The notes under the pieces were generated by a model. The model was given only the letters and a program-made list of their open reading frames with translations. It did not search any database and was not told the DNA's origin. Source: Chondrosia reniformis (Eukaryota > Porifera > Demospongiae > Chondrillida > Chondrillidae). Taken from it: DNA of 64,000 nt. Positions within the stretch are counted from its first letter, which is position 1. Every line of letters starts with the position of its first letter. Location of the stretch: contig OX359195.1 in assembly GCA_947172415.1 (NCBI GenBank), forward strand, positions 5,431,501-5,495,500, written 5' to 3'. Below are positions 23,001 through 31,400 of the stretch, in pieces. Position numbers and translations under genes: made by a program.

Positions 23001-24369
23001 AATCAAATGAAGGAAGAGTTGAGATCTTCTACAATAATGCCTGGGGATCAGTATGTGGCTTCAGCTCAGAGTGGGACATCAGAGAGGCTAATGTGTTCTG
23101 TAAAATGCTTGGATATACCTTTGCCATTAGAGCCTGGGGATCAGGACAGTTTGGAGAAGGAAGTGGAACTACATCAGTTTATAGACCTCAATGTACTGGA
23201 ACAGAAGCTAACATAGCAGAATGCAATAACAATGGATGGGGAGTATCATGCAGCTCATCGTATCGTGATGTTGGAGTTGGATGTGCAAGTATGTGTGGAT
23301 GATTAAAAAGACTGTACAAAAGAAAATGATAAAACACAGTGTACATGTATTGAATTTACATGACAATATTATACGTATAATATTGTCCAGTAAATATATA
23401 TATATTAAATCATGCAAATACGCCAGATAAAATTTCTACAATATATATAATGCCTATCATACATGTATTTGTCAGTTTATATTCTCTATGTATTCAGATC
23501 AAACAGTGTCAGTTAGACTGGTCAATGCTGATGGTAATCAGTCACATGAAGGCAGAGTGGAGGTCTACTATAACAACACTTGGGGTACAATCTGTGACAA
23601 TGGGTGGGACATCAGAGATGCAACTGTAGTCTGTAGAATGCTTGGATATCCATTTGCAATATTTTCAAGAACATCAGCTTACTTTGGAAGAGGAAGTGGT
23701 CCAGTGTGGATGTCTGGACTGGATTGTACAGGAAGAGAGAGTAACATTACAGACTGCTACCATAATGGATTTACAACTTCATCACACTGTAGTCATGGTT
23801 TTGATGCTGGTGTGGTGTGTTCAGATCCAGTAAGATATACATAGTGTTTTAGATAGATCATCCATTTTGAGCATCTGTACAAAGTATAGAAATGTACGTA
23901 GTTTGTTGAGTCTTTTGTGGAGGGACGTTTTGGGCTGTGGGTCTTCTTCAGCGATCAGGATTGAAATGTCTAACCACTCCAAAAGTTGAAAGATGACTTA
24001 TACGTGAAAATCTAAGATTTAGGATGACTTATGAAAAATCTAATACACCTCTAGATTGATTAGTGTTTACCATTTGTTTACCCATGTATATGTACATGTA
24101 TTATGACACCAGATATATAGAAGAAATCTTTACTCCGTAAGGGACATATTATTGATTCAAGTTATAGTATTTGATTAGACATAGTATTCATTTTAATCTC
24201 GAAACATAATTTAGCTTGGAGTATTTATTAATACCTTGCAGTTGGAGGGGTAAATTGATCATGATGCTATTATAATACAATTTATCTGATTATATTTCCA
24301 GAGGGAGAAGCAAATGAAGAAGATGGAGTGAAAGATCAAAAATACTTTAGCCAATGCAACTGTACGTAG
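4783..24369 (+). CDS. Giant SRCR-domain protein gene, 20 exons, 18 SRCR domains (secreted or receptor-like)
   Basis: Proposed exons are 4783-5098, the nine A-cassette exons (5951 to 15885), the nine B-cassette exons (18128 to 23829) and 24304-24369. Every SRCR exon starts in phase 1 and ends in phase 1 (the last ends in phase 0), with AG/GT borders, and the total is 6,375 nt or 2,124 codons plus stop. The product starts with a signal peptide and a heptad-rich spacer, then 18 domains with the WGTVC, D-A-x-V-x-C-x-M-L-G and G-P-x-W motifs of the scavenger receptor cysteine-rich family. SRCR proteins act outside the cell in ligand binding; sponges are known to have multi-SRCR receptors linked to aggregation and immunity. 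I found no transmembrane exon, so it may be soluble, or 3' exons may lie elsewhere. No second signal-peptide exon precedes cassette B, which favours one gene over two. The first-exon donor (GTTAGC) and the last exon are the least certain parts. Confidence 0.82.
5379..5840. mobile_element. 462-bp TIR element (MITE-like, TA target)
   Basis: Starts CAGTCGACTCC...ATAACGAAC and ends with the inverse (GTTCGTTATA...GGAGTCGACTG), flanked by TA on both sides. TIR style and TA target fit Tc1/mariner-pogo type non-autonomous elements. No transposase is encoded. Lies in SRCR intron 1. Confidence 0.75.
5951..6271 (+). CDS. SRCR exon A1
   Basis: Phase 1-1 exon (AG at 5950, donor A|GTGAGT). It has all six group-A cysteines (GTVC, NVVC, VGC, GEC, SAC, VVC). 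It pairs with B1 at 18128, from which it differs at roughly a dozen residues, including an extra serine in B1 before the fifth cysteine. Confidence 0.85.
6338..6405. other. Intronic hairpin, 29-bp arms and 10-nt loop
   Basis: TTGAGGGGTTTTGTGGCATA... (6338-6366) pairs with 6377-6405 at 27 of 29 positions, and one of the two exceptions is G.U in plus-strand RNA. In the A1-A2 SRCR intron, just after exon A1. Confidence 0.5.
6534..7463. mobile_element. 930-bp TIR element with TA target, containing a hammerhead-like core
   Basis: 19-bp perfect terminal inverted repeats (CAGTGTAGTCCACATAATT) flanked by TA. No transposase ORF. A minus-strand motif CTGATGA-A-GACCCC-loop-GGGGTC-GAAA sits at 6741-6769, giving a perfect 6-bp stem II. 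In the A1-A2 intron. Confidence 0.75.
7473..7665 (-). mobile_element. Half copy of the 52821-53267 foldback element (decayed hammerhead)
   Basis: Shares the order CTACATGCTA..., CTGTAAAAAAGCCTA, GGATGAAGATACAGGAG, GGTCAGACAGC with the intact element. Its minus-strand core reads CTAATGA with GAAAA, so two core positions are mutated. Confidence 0.6.
7799..8137 (+). CDS. SRCR exon A2
   Basis: Starts after TTGTTTAG and ends G|GTGAGC, phase 1-1. Six cysteines are present (GTLC, VVC, LGC, SQC, QDC, VVC), with two NxS/T sites in the C-terminal half. Beyond its first dozen residues it is almost identical to B2; its preceding intron contains the 930-bp TIR element. Confidence 0.85.
8347..9181. mobile_element. 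835-bp foldback/TIR element, copy 1
   Basis: Ends CACAGTGCAAGTTACAAATTTA and its inverse, flanked by TA. Internally the two halves are themselves inverted copies (ACACCTTAGTATAGACTGAAGATGATGC on both arms). Located in the A2-A3 SRCR intron. Confidence 0.75.
9323..9464 (-). mobile_element. Hairpin element with 41-bp arms and hammerhead-like loop
   Basis: Arms 9323-9363 and 9424-9464 match at 38 of 41 positions, and the loop is 60 nt. The minus-strand loop has CTGATGA-AGACTTCCGGATT-GAAACGTCC, the same layout as the other hairpins listed here, although stem II is weak in this copy. Confidence 0.65.
9840..10206 (+). repeat. Dispersed repeat, inverted partner at 13020-13480
   Basis: Shared strings include CTTCATTATATC, CCATTCTGTTG.TAGGTCC and AGTATATTGTAACTTG. 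The two copies face each other across exons A3-A6. The distal part (TAGGTCCTTTC.TGGAGCC to TTGTAACTTGTACTGT) also recurs at 17470-17585, 19798-19885 and 63170-63245 (minus), with a stub at 41157-41187. Confidence 0.6.
10303..10629 (+). CDS. SRCR exon A3, lacking one disulfide pair
   Basis: The SRCR fold is recognisable (RLVDGQHPAEGRVEI, GWDLNDAKVVCNMLG, CAGTENSIYNC), but the WGTVC cysteine is replaced (GAIYASGW) and the penultimate cysteine is also gone (QQTDTAGVSC). In group-A SRCR domains these two are bonded as C2-C7, so a whole disulfide is missing rather than one unpaired cysteine. The domain is unusually rich in Tyr and Asn. B3 shows the same loss. Confidence 0.82.
10809..11132 (+). CDS. 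SRCR exon A4
   Basis: A canonical six-cysteine domain with consensus [20 protein letters not shown] and GEGSGPVWFENVTC. Its translation differs from B4 by one residue (Leu to Ile in SVRLVNG), making it the most similar pair in the duplication. Confidence 0.88.
11202..11546 (+). CDS. SRCR exon A5
   Basis: Starts with an N-terminal YHHSGHSNVTVRL lead carrying an NxT site, then six cysteines (GRVC, RVIC, VRC, ASC, HAC, VVC). Ends A|GTAGGG, phase 1-1. It differs from B5 by three residues (IND to LND, YIEA to YIGT). Confidence 0.86.
12477..12803 (+). CDS. SRCR exon A6
   Basis: Starts after ATGTAG and ends G|GTTAGT. Six cysteines are present and the middle is atypical: the usual GEGSGPxW is replaced by GLSNSSRVQW. 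It lacks one codon relative to B6 (SDNDPAKG against SGSNDPAKG). The preceding intron is 930 bp, against 199 bp in cassette B. Confidence 0.85.
13020..13480 (-). repeat. Dispersed repeat, inverted copy of 9840-10206
   Basis: Reverse-complement match to the A2-A3 intron repeat, in the A6-A7 intron. Contains the GGCTCCAAGAAAGGACCTA end also found at 63225. Cassette B lacks it at this position. Confidence 0.6.
13802..14155 (+). CDS. SRCR exon A7, lacking one disulfide pair
   Basis: RLVGGSHSAEGRVEV and [15 protein letters not shown] show the fold, but WGTVC reads WGTINYQYW and the penultimate cysteine is replaced in GYYSHSYDAGVIC. The same C2-C7 pair is lost as in A3. It has a long Tyr-rich insertion before the last strand (NIYTTNLYGYSGYYSHSYD). 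B7 shares all of this. Confidence 0.83.
14224..14544 (+). CDS. SRCR exon A8
   Basis: Six cysteines (GSVC, NVFC, PQC, AEC, VSC, VGC), with a two-residue insertion after the first cysteine (GFSSEWD). Separated from A7 by a 68-bp intron; in cassette B the matching intron is 639 bp because of a foldback insertion. Nearly identical to B8. Confidence 0.86.
15255..15420 (+). repeat. Diverged single-arm copy of the 35501-35874 palindrome
   Basis: Shares AGAAGTAGGGAT, TGGCACATCT, CAGAAGTGGCATACT and GGGCGCATCAT in the same order as the left arm of the long palindrome. In the A8-A9 intron. Confidence 0.55.
15559..15885 (+). CDS. SRCR exon A9 (end of cassette A)
   Basis: Six-cysteine domain with [20 protein letters not shown] and CTGRESNISDC, ending A|GTATGT in phase 1, so it can splice directly to B1 at 18128. 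It differs from B9 at many more positions than A4 differs from B4. Confidence 0.85.
16132..16266 (+). repeat. Two tandem copies of a 67-68-bp unit
   Basis: ATTAGAGCAACTATTTTAGA... to TTTTTAGGGGCTGCC occurs twice with two or three differences. No coding sense. In the A9-B1 intron. Confidence 0.7.
16390..17261. mobile_element. 872-bp foldback/TIR element, copy 2
   Basis: Same family as 8347-9181: TA-flanked, starts CACAGTTCCAGTTGCAAATTTA and ends TAAATTTGTAACTTGCACTGTG. It carries an internal duplication of about 50 bp near the right end (GGGAGTCATTTGCATCCG twice). It sits in the A9-B1 intron, not at the matching cassette position of copy 1. Confidence 0.72.
18128..18451 (+). CDS. SRCR exon B1 (start of cassette B)
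   Basis: Partner of A1 with the same lead (GNSLNIKLSGG) after ATAATTGCAG. Six cysteines, ends A|GTAAGT. No signal-peptide exon was found between A9 and B1, which supports continuation of a single gene. Confidence 0.85.
18720..19162 (-). mobile_element. Fragment of a transposon ORF with a helix-turn-helix-like start
   Basis: Minus-strand frame 19037-18804 reads ...QPRKRKAYTVFTAEQRAAIGRYASENGNV then stops. The basic stretch followed by TAEQRAAIGRYASENG resembles the N-terminal DNA-binding region seen in transposon proteins of sponges and other invertebrates. Short inverted ends ATTTATGCGAATT / AATTCGCATAAAT lie at about 18722 and 19146. It is truncated and probably dead. In the B1-B2 intron. 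Confidence 0.45.
19237..19284 (+). pseudogene. Decayed copy of the start of SRCR exon B2
   Basis: After CATACAG, AAAATGCCTCAGACAAAGTGGAAAT repeats the first codons of B2 (at about 19355) and then diverges. It looks like a failed local duplication of the exon's 5' end. Confidence 0.5.
19343..19687 (+). CDS. SRCR exon B2
   Basis: Partner of A2, two codons longer at the start. A decayed copy of its first codons lies about 100 bp upstream (19237-19284). Confidence 0.85.
19996..20322 (+). CDS. SRCR exon B3, lacking one disulfide pair
   Basis: Partner of A3. WGTVC is replaced by FGAIRSYGW, and the penultimate cysteine is replaced in YQTYTAGVSC, so the C2-C7 bond is absent here too. Phase 1-1 with TATATAG acceptor and G|GTACAG donor. 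Confidence 0.82.
20504..20827 (+). CDS. SRCR exon B4
   Basis: Differs from A4 by one residue over 108. Followed by a 65-bp intron. The near identity against much larger differences at A9/B9 suggests gene conversion or unequal crossing over after the first duplication. Confidence 0.87.
20893..21237 (+). CDS. SRCR exon B5
   Basis: Partner of A5 with three residue changes; same NxT-bearing lead and six cysteines. Confidence 0.86.
21437..21766 (+). CDS. SRCR exon B6
   Basis: Partner of A6, one codon longer. Six cysteines, ends G|GTTAGT. Its intron borders match A6, so the ATGTAG acceptor assigned in both copies is mutually supported. Confidence 0.85.
21969..22328 (+). CDS. SRCR exon B7, lacking one disulfide pair
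   Basis: Partner of A7 with WGTINYQHW and DYYSHSYDAGVIC, again missing both cysteines of the C2-C7 pair. Ends A|GTAAGT. Confidence 0.83.
22394..22876 (+). mobile_element. Foldback insertion in the B7-B8 intron with two hammerhead-like cores
   Basis: 33-bp arms (22394-22426 and 22844-22876) match except at one base. Inside, a direct repeat GTTGCTGAGTCTCAATAAATTAGG occurs at 22554 and 22803. CTGAGGA-A-GACCTACGGGTC-AAAA is at 22474-22496, and CTGATGA-AGACC-TCCA-GGTCT-AAA is at 22753-22776, both sense to the gene. The matching A7-A8 intron is only 68 bp, so this is a clean presence/absence insertion. Confidence 0.65.
22968..23288 (+). CDS. SRCR exon B8
   Basis: Partner of A8, almost identical at protein level (for example EGRAEIF to EGRVEIF). 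The upstream intron carries a foldback insertion not seen in cassette A. Confidence 0.86.
23498..23829 (+). CDS. SRCR exon B9 (last SRCR domain)
   Basis: Six-cysteine domain ending ...VVCSDP, then CCA|GTAAGA in phase 0. If unspliced, the frame stops 9 nt later (VRYT-stop at 23842-23844), giving a possible short alternative C-terminus. Confidence 0.82.
24304..24369 (+). CDS. Possible terminal exon of the SRCR gene
   Basis: After a pyrimidine-rich tract and CCAGAG, a phase-0 reading gives 21 residues (GEANEEDGV...SQCNCT) then TAG. It joins B9 in frame and is acidic with two cysteines. It could alternatively continue through a T|GTACGT donor into an unseen exon. It is supported only by splice logic. 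Confidence 0.35.
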   Translation, partial: GEANEEDGVKDQKYFSQCNCT

Positions 24370-24904
24370 TTAGTTAGTTATGCAGTTTTTCTACACCATT
24401 ATATAGCAAAGTAGTATAGTCATCATTTGACTCTAGATTCATTAGTTTACCATTATTTTGTTTACCTATTGTACATTTAGTACATCAAACTCATGAGTTG
24501 AATAAACAATGAATATGTTCATTTATTACCTTAGGGTGATCATAATAAGCAGGCCATAAATCTGCCGACATATATATGAAGCTTTGAAGTTTATAGTGGA
24601 GTGAAATACATACGTACATATGTAAAGGGTAAAATATACAGTACGGCAATGGTTTGCTGGTAGATTATTGTAGAGTACGTAGCCCTGATTATGTACCATG
24701 TAAACCCTTTAAGAGATTAGGCATGCAATAACTAATAATAATTAATGTTTTTAAAACTCTTAGGATTCACTCTATGGATGTCTGAGTGGCATACCTATGC
24801 TTGTAGAGTTGGAAGTTTTGAGTGGCTATCTGCTGATAAGCTATTTTTGGGAGTACTTACATCAGCAGAAATATAGCCACTGAAAAGTTCTATTGTATAT
24901 ATGC

Positions 24905-24934
24905 CTGAGTCCTAATAAGGATGAAACAGCTGTC
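24905..24934 (+). other. Relic of a canonical hammerhead core
   Basis: CTGA-GTCC-TAATAA-GGAT-GAAA-CAGCTGT-C has stem II, GAAA, the self-complementary stem III (ACAGCTGT) and the cleavage-site C of type I hammerheads, but the UGA after CUGA is missing. Probably inactive. Confidence 0.45.
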
Positions 24935-24956
24935 TATGGCTTGGCCATCTCTTTGA

Positions 24957-25070
24957 GTGGTTATGGAGCAAGTGAACTTTGGTTCCACTCTTTTGCTCAT
25001 TGCACTCATCAGGAGACATGAGTGGGTGGGGTAATATCAGTCAAATAATGAGACATATATTCACACTAAT
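24957..25070 (+). repeat. Copy of the GAGTGGCTA...GGGTGGGGTAATATC repeat
   Basis: Related to the 34725-34914 foldback, sharing TTTGCTCATTGCACTC and GAGACATGAGTGGGTGGGG. Further copies at 43052-43112, 47393-47450 and 52085-52185. Confidence 0.55.
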
Positions 25071-25355
25071 TAGTTGTGACTCTTATTATAAATCAGAACA
25101 AGGTGCATGATGTCACAGACCAAACCCACTTCCAGTGGAGAGGCCATCTTAACCAATTGGTAACTAACCAGTACTTCAGAACCATCCTAAAGTGTGGGAT
25201 CCTGCAAATTTTAGGGTTTAGACATTGACAGCATTGTTATTTCACGAGGATGTATATATACAGTAATATGCCATACATACGTATGTAAAACTGGAGGAGA
25301 GGGGAATTAATCAGATTTTGAATCACAGAAATAGAATACATGAATAAGAGATGAA

Positions 25356-25361
25356 TTTATT
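25356..25361 (-). terminator. Candidate poly(A) signal of TRMT6
   Basis: AATAAA on the minus strand about 67 bp beyond the stop codon at 25428. Another AATAAA overlaps the stop itself and is less likely. Confidence 0.4.
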
Positions 25362-25427
25362 TACACACATTGAATATACCATGCATTGATAAAACATGTT
25401 TTCAAAAAGTTATATTTCCAGTTTCAT

Positions 25428-28400
25428 TTATTCAGATATGATTGTAAGTCCATTGAGGATGTACCCACTAGTTCCACTCATTTGGTTCAGGGGGTGTGTC
25501 CTCTGAGAAAGTACCTGACAAAGTTGGACTTGCATAGGTATTAGTTTATATAGATATATAGAGCTGGAAATGATACATAAGATTAACTGGATAATGATAC
25601 ACTGCCAAACAGCACAGGTACACACTGGTTGGAAAAAACATTCTAGAATTGTGTAGGGACATTTTATAGTTGTTTTAAGGTGATTCAAGAATCGGACAAT
25701 GTCCAACATTTTCAGAATCAAGGTAAAGTATATTATGAGGAAAAAGTAATTACGTATATATTAGATACACTAATTAAATACCACCTTAAATATCTAGTAA
25801 TTTAATTCATTTGTTAACAAAAATTTGATTAACTCTACATATAGGGATGATAACAGGGAAATCTCACTAATTTAAATGAAAGATACAAACTCTACTACTA
25901 CGTAATATGTTGTTACTGTGGCCGCTTTAGAAAGTATAATAACGGATTTGCAGAGCTTTCAAATTAACGTATTTAGAACTTGTAGATCATATAGAGAGTT
26001 TACAAGGATTAAGCTAAAACTTCACAAGTTACATTTCTATAAGAAGAATCTCAACCAAATGTGACTTACTTGGTACTTCCTCATCCAAGTTTCACTTAAA
26101 TGAAGATCAAACACTTGACCAGTTTCCTTCAGTGAACTGTACATTTGACTTAATGGCTAAATAGAAAATGTCATAACTTCATATTCAAGTTCATTTGTAC
26201 AAATCTTGCTGACATACAGTAGATATGTACATATATAAATGCACTAGCCTAGAACAAGGAACCAGGCTCCTTTGACCCAGCTTTTGGAAGACATATTTTG
26301 CAATTAAATTTTCCTTTTTAAATTAACAAACAAATCAATTTCAAACCGTTCTTATTACTATGGCTAATGAAGTCATATGAGGAGATATTACTGATTTTTT
26401 TTGATAATAATTGTTGCAAAATCCCAAGCAAATCATTCATGAATCCAACAACAAAGATCCATACTCATTTCAGCATACATGTACGTGTTGATAGTGACAA
26501 TTTTGGAGAACTTACTTCAATAAACTGACAAAAGATTGCAAAAGGTCTTGATGGAGATAAAAAGGGGAGAAGACTAAGTACAATGTCCTGCGGGAGAAAT
26601 CTTGTTGCTACTAACAACCTAGAGAATTACCAATAATTACATTATGTATGCAGAAATGGGTTCAAAGGCATTAAACAGTAATAGTATAGTAGTACAGTAA
26701 ATTGGAGTGCAGATAAGTGAAGTTGTACGCCTACTCTGTATACTATATATACGTATGTATGTAACATTGTGACAACTTAATTATAAAGTTTTATCTTTAT
26801 AATTATGTTGTCACATTGCTACATACCTACATACTATTACAAGCACTTAATATGATAATGAGAACATGTCTTAAATAGTAACATTGCTACATACATACGT
26901 CCTCGTTACCATAGTAGCGCTTGAAGGGTTACCATGACACTATGGAAAACAGTTTGTAACAAAAATCAGCTCATTAAAATGAAGTCCAAGTAGTAAAGGT
27001 TAGTCACATGTCCACAATATAAGCTGTCATTATTTGTGATCCAAAATAAGAGATTGCCCGGTGATTTAGACTGCTTAATAAGGAGTCAACTTTTATAACA
27101 AATGGCACACCATGTGAAACAACAAAGACATATAGGTATCTACAAATAACCATTTACTATATGTGTTTCAACATAATATGCAATATTTACATTGAAAAGA
27201 AGTACATTATAAACAGTTATATAAAGAAGATCTGCAGTTAATATCTCTCGATCATGTACGTACGTATGTACCCATCAAATCCTCCTTTTAGTAGTTCATC
27301 TTGTGATTCCAGAAACCTAGTTTCCCTCTCCTTCTTGCGTAATTCTCTTTCCTAATGGTCAGAAATTGGAACTAAAATAACTGAAGACTTATGACCACAT
27401 AATATGCAGCTAAAGGCTATGTATGACTATAGGATTTTTAGTTTATTTAGTTTATTTAGTTTATTTATTTTTAGTAGGCATACAGTAGCACTTAGGACAT
27501 TTAGGAAGGATTGTTTTATGAAATGTGTCCTGGATAACTTTGCTGAATTCAGCATGAGGAAGCCATGTTCTACGTACAACTACATTTCACTCACTTCTTG
27601 TGAGAGACACTTCCTTAGCTTCGGTTTCTTCTCTTTTGGCTCTAAATCCTCTTCAGATCCATCACTACAAGTATTGTTGTCTTCTTCTTCTTCAGTCACA
27701 TCAGACACTCCTTCTTCATCATCACACTCTCCCCCTTCAACCTCTCCAGCACATGTTTGGTCTGAAAAGGAAAACAATTAAGTATCGCTACAGTATTGAG
27801 CATTCTTGTATCTATATACGTACTTTGTACTACAGATGGAATCTAACTGGAAAAGGTAGGCTATACTTTCAAACCTTCTAGCCATAAAATATTTCTTCTT
27901 AATACAGTAGACATCAAATAGTCAGAGAAAAATTAAATCAAAATCTACCACTTTAACTGCAAAAATGGCTGCCAATAGAATTACAGAGGGTGGTGAGAAA
28001 GTTTCGTAGATACAACAAATACGTTGTAGAGTTTACAAAACCTGATAATTTGTAGCATTTCTATTACTTACACAACTATTCAATCAATTAATTCCATCTC
28101 CCAAATGGATAACAGTCAACAAACGTATTCACTTCTATTTAGCAATTCAAAAGGATGTACGTAGCTATCATTAAAGTAATTATTATTATAGATACGTAGA
28201 ACGTATGTACACTACATTGAAACTGAATCAATCTGTATAAGGCTTTTTGGATTATAGGTAGTTAACTACATATACGTATATGATATTAAGTATTAGCATG
28301 TTCAACGCATACCAGGACTTGATGTGGATTCTTGTAAATCCTTCCTTTGTATACCACTGTCCCTTGACTTGTCTGTTTCCATAGCAACACATTCACCCTT

Positions 28401-31400
28401 CATCTGCTGACTAATTTGATTTAATCTATTTAGGGGATAATCCTTTAAAATTGATTTAGATTTTTCTGGTATATGCCCACAGTATTGCAAAGCCATTCTA
28501 ACTGGTCTGTCTCCAGAGAATAAATGTATTAATTTCCCATAACCTACAATAAGAAGGTTATTAATCTAATCCAAGTATGCTATTATAGCAACATATAACT
28601 ATAATAGAAACATATAACAAATAGGAAAAGTAGTTAAAGCTAGCATACTTTTACATTGGGGCAAGAAGGGTATGTAAGTTATAACAGTAAATGGAAGCCA
28701 CACAAAGCACTAATTACTGAAGCCAACAAATATAAAAGTGCATTGATATAAATACGATCCATTACAATGAATAGCAGACTTGAGTAAGTATTCTTAAACT
28801 AAGTATTTTAGTAGGTAGCTACGTAGTATTACTGCTGAGTGGCGAAGAGTAACTAACTGAAGGCAAGTGTGACATTAAGAAAATAGAATAATCAAAAATC
28901 ATACAACCACTATATTCTGCTCCTTTGACCCAAATGCTACCTTACTATCATACTCTGTAGTGGCTCTATTTATAGTAGCCCGTCACTCAGTAGACAAGTT
29001 GACTATAAATGTGTTATCTTTGAGATGGTTCATCATTTAGTCTTTTGAGCATCTAGAGAGGCAGTTGGTTCTTTTAGAGATTTGGATGTTTCAACCCTGG
29101 AGGTTTTCTTCAGCAATCTAGACACTCAAAAGATGAACCACGTCAAAGATAAGTTTGGTGCAGTTAGAAGAAATCCTCATCATCTAATATAAATGTTCTA
29201 TTACACAACATTTTCCAGAATATAAAAGGTTAAAGTGCACGATGGAGAGGAGATCAATGGAAGAGTCAAACCATGACAACCATGCTAGACATGAGCTAGT
29301 GATCTGCACAGGAAGGAAAACAAGAACATTCTCATTCTTATTTCTCTTTTCTAAGAATGGCAATGAAAATCGGATTGAACCAGTAGATGAAACATTGAAG
29401 CAGGAAAGGGTAGATGAAATTGTACTCCCAAATAAACATCCTTAACAAGAGTAAAAATAATGCACATTTTATATAAGGACTGGTTTTATGTAAAATTAAA
29501 CATCTACATATGTACAAATGCAAGTTTTATATAAGGAATGGTTTTATGTAAAATTAAACATCTACGTACAAATGCATGTTTTATATAAGGAATTATTTTA
29601 TGTAGAATTAAACATCTACGTATGTATAAATGCACGTTTTATATAAAGAATGGTTTTACGTAGAATTAAACATTTACGTACAAATGCATGTTTTGTAAAA
29701 GGAATAGTTTTATGTAAATGTATGTCTGCATGTGTGAATAAAGATTAAACTTAGCGTGGCAAGGAAGCACACAAAGCTTCTCTAAAATTGTTTTCCCTTA
29801 ATACTTCCACACATACGTACCTCCCATCCTCTCTAGCACAGCACTGACTAGAAGTCCTTGTGTCGTCTCCACTACTAGCACCCTTGAATTAGCATGCACA
29901 TTCGCCAAGGTCAACATTCTAGCTAATGAGTCTATTCTCAGGTGGAGAACCTTTGAGGGTCCCTTTGCAGCATACATCTCACACACCAAGGCTGTGCTGG
30001 ACTTTACCACAGTCACTATTTGAATGTGTCTAAAGGTGAAAGATTTGATTGTTGAAGAAAGAGGTAGAATTACAAAATACATTTTACATGTTTTTAAGCT
30101 TTGAATAAGGTACTACATTACTCCTGAAGACCACAATAAGCTGGGTGTAACTGCAGCCCAATGAGGTAATTAAGCCCCTTCCCACACAGAAGGATGGTTA
30201 ACCATACAACTGTTTGGCCCTTGTTAGGTTTCATCATTAGGTGTCAGCAATTGGGATTCATTTATGCACAAGTCTTGGAAGCCAAAATAGTTTGTGGTTC
30301 TTGAATATTCATAGAAAGGCCCACAGTACATTGTAATTGCTGTTCACATGTAACAAAACACACCAATGTATGATTCTATGATTTTGAAACACTAAACATG
30401 TATGTGAAAAAAGAGCAGTCAAAATTCTCTGTCTATTCCTCTGTCTGCTATCAAATACAGTATATTGACAAGAATGCACAATCTGACACTTATAACCCAG
30501 ACATAAAAAGCTGATATGTAAAGTCAGCCAAGGTGTCTGAGACAGACAGTTAAAAAATGATATACAGATGTACTTAAGCATACCTAAAGGGTAATGTGTA
30601 ATTCAATTAAAAGTGTACACTATTTTTAATTGAGTTAAACATTACCCTGATTGATTATAATGGCTACTGTCTCTCTTCTTCAGTTGTAAGTTGTAAGAGT
30701 TACTGACTCACTTCTTTTGTTTCTTGTTGATGTACTTTTGCTGCGAATATTCTGTCTTTTCTGTAAAGGATGAGCTGTTTTCAATCACCTTATCTACAAT
30801 ATCCTAATCACAACCATTACAATTATGATGATAGCAAGTATATATGTTTTTACAATATTGACTGAAATAATAGTGAATACATGGAACATTAAGAATTGTA
30901 AGGAATGTATATGAAAAGACAAGAATTTTAAGGAAGGAATGTACATACATGTATATGTAAAGACAAGAATTTTAAGTAAGGAATGTACATACATGTATAT
31001 GTAAAGACAAGAATTTTAAGTAAGGAATGTACATACATGTATATGTAAAGACAAGAATTTTAAGTAAGGAATGTACATACATGTATATGTAAAGACAAGA
31101 ATTTTAAGTAAGGAATGTACATACATGTATATGTAAAGACAAGAATTTTAAGTAAGGAATGTACGTACATGTATATGTAAAGACAAGAATTTTAAGTAAG
31201 GAATGTACATACATGTACGGTACGCGTCAAAAGTAACGCTTATACTCGCGAGACTCGAGTGCGAGTGCCTCGACGAGACGAGTGATAACCTCGAATGATC
31301 TCTCGATCTCGAAAGGTGCTCATCGTGGGGTAAATTGACTATTATACCGAGTGATATAAATCGACACGTTTAGATGACGATTTTGAGAAATGAGGGCGAA

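Larger units (their letters stand above)
24370..25355. other. Intergenic stretch between the SRCR gene and TRMT6 (convergent)
   Basis: Holds a hammerhead relic (24905) and a GAGTGGCTA-family repeat. Inverted GAGTGGCTATCTGCTGAT-type segments at 24819 and 24862 suggest another small foldback. No transmembrane exon for the SRCR gene found. Confidence 0.4.

Noticed and set aside
30911..31217. Regular 44-bp repeat that could be mistaken for a CRISPR array
   Set aside because: The units abut with no unique spacers, sit in a eukaryotic intron, and behave as a satellite.
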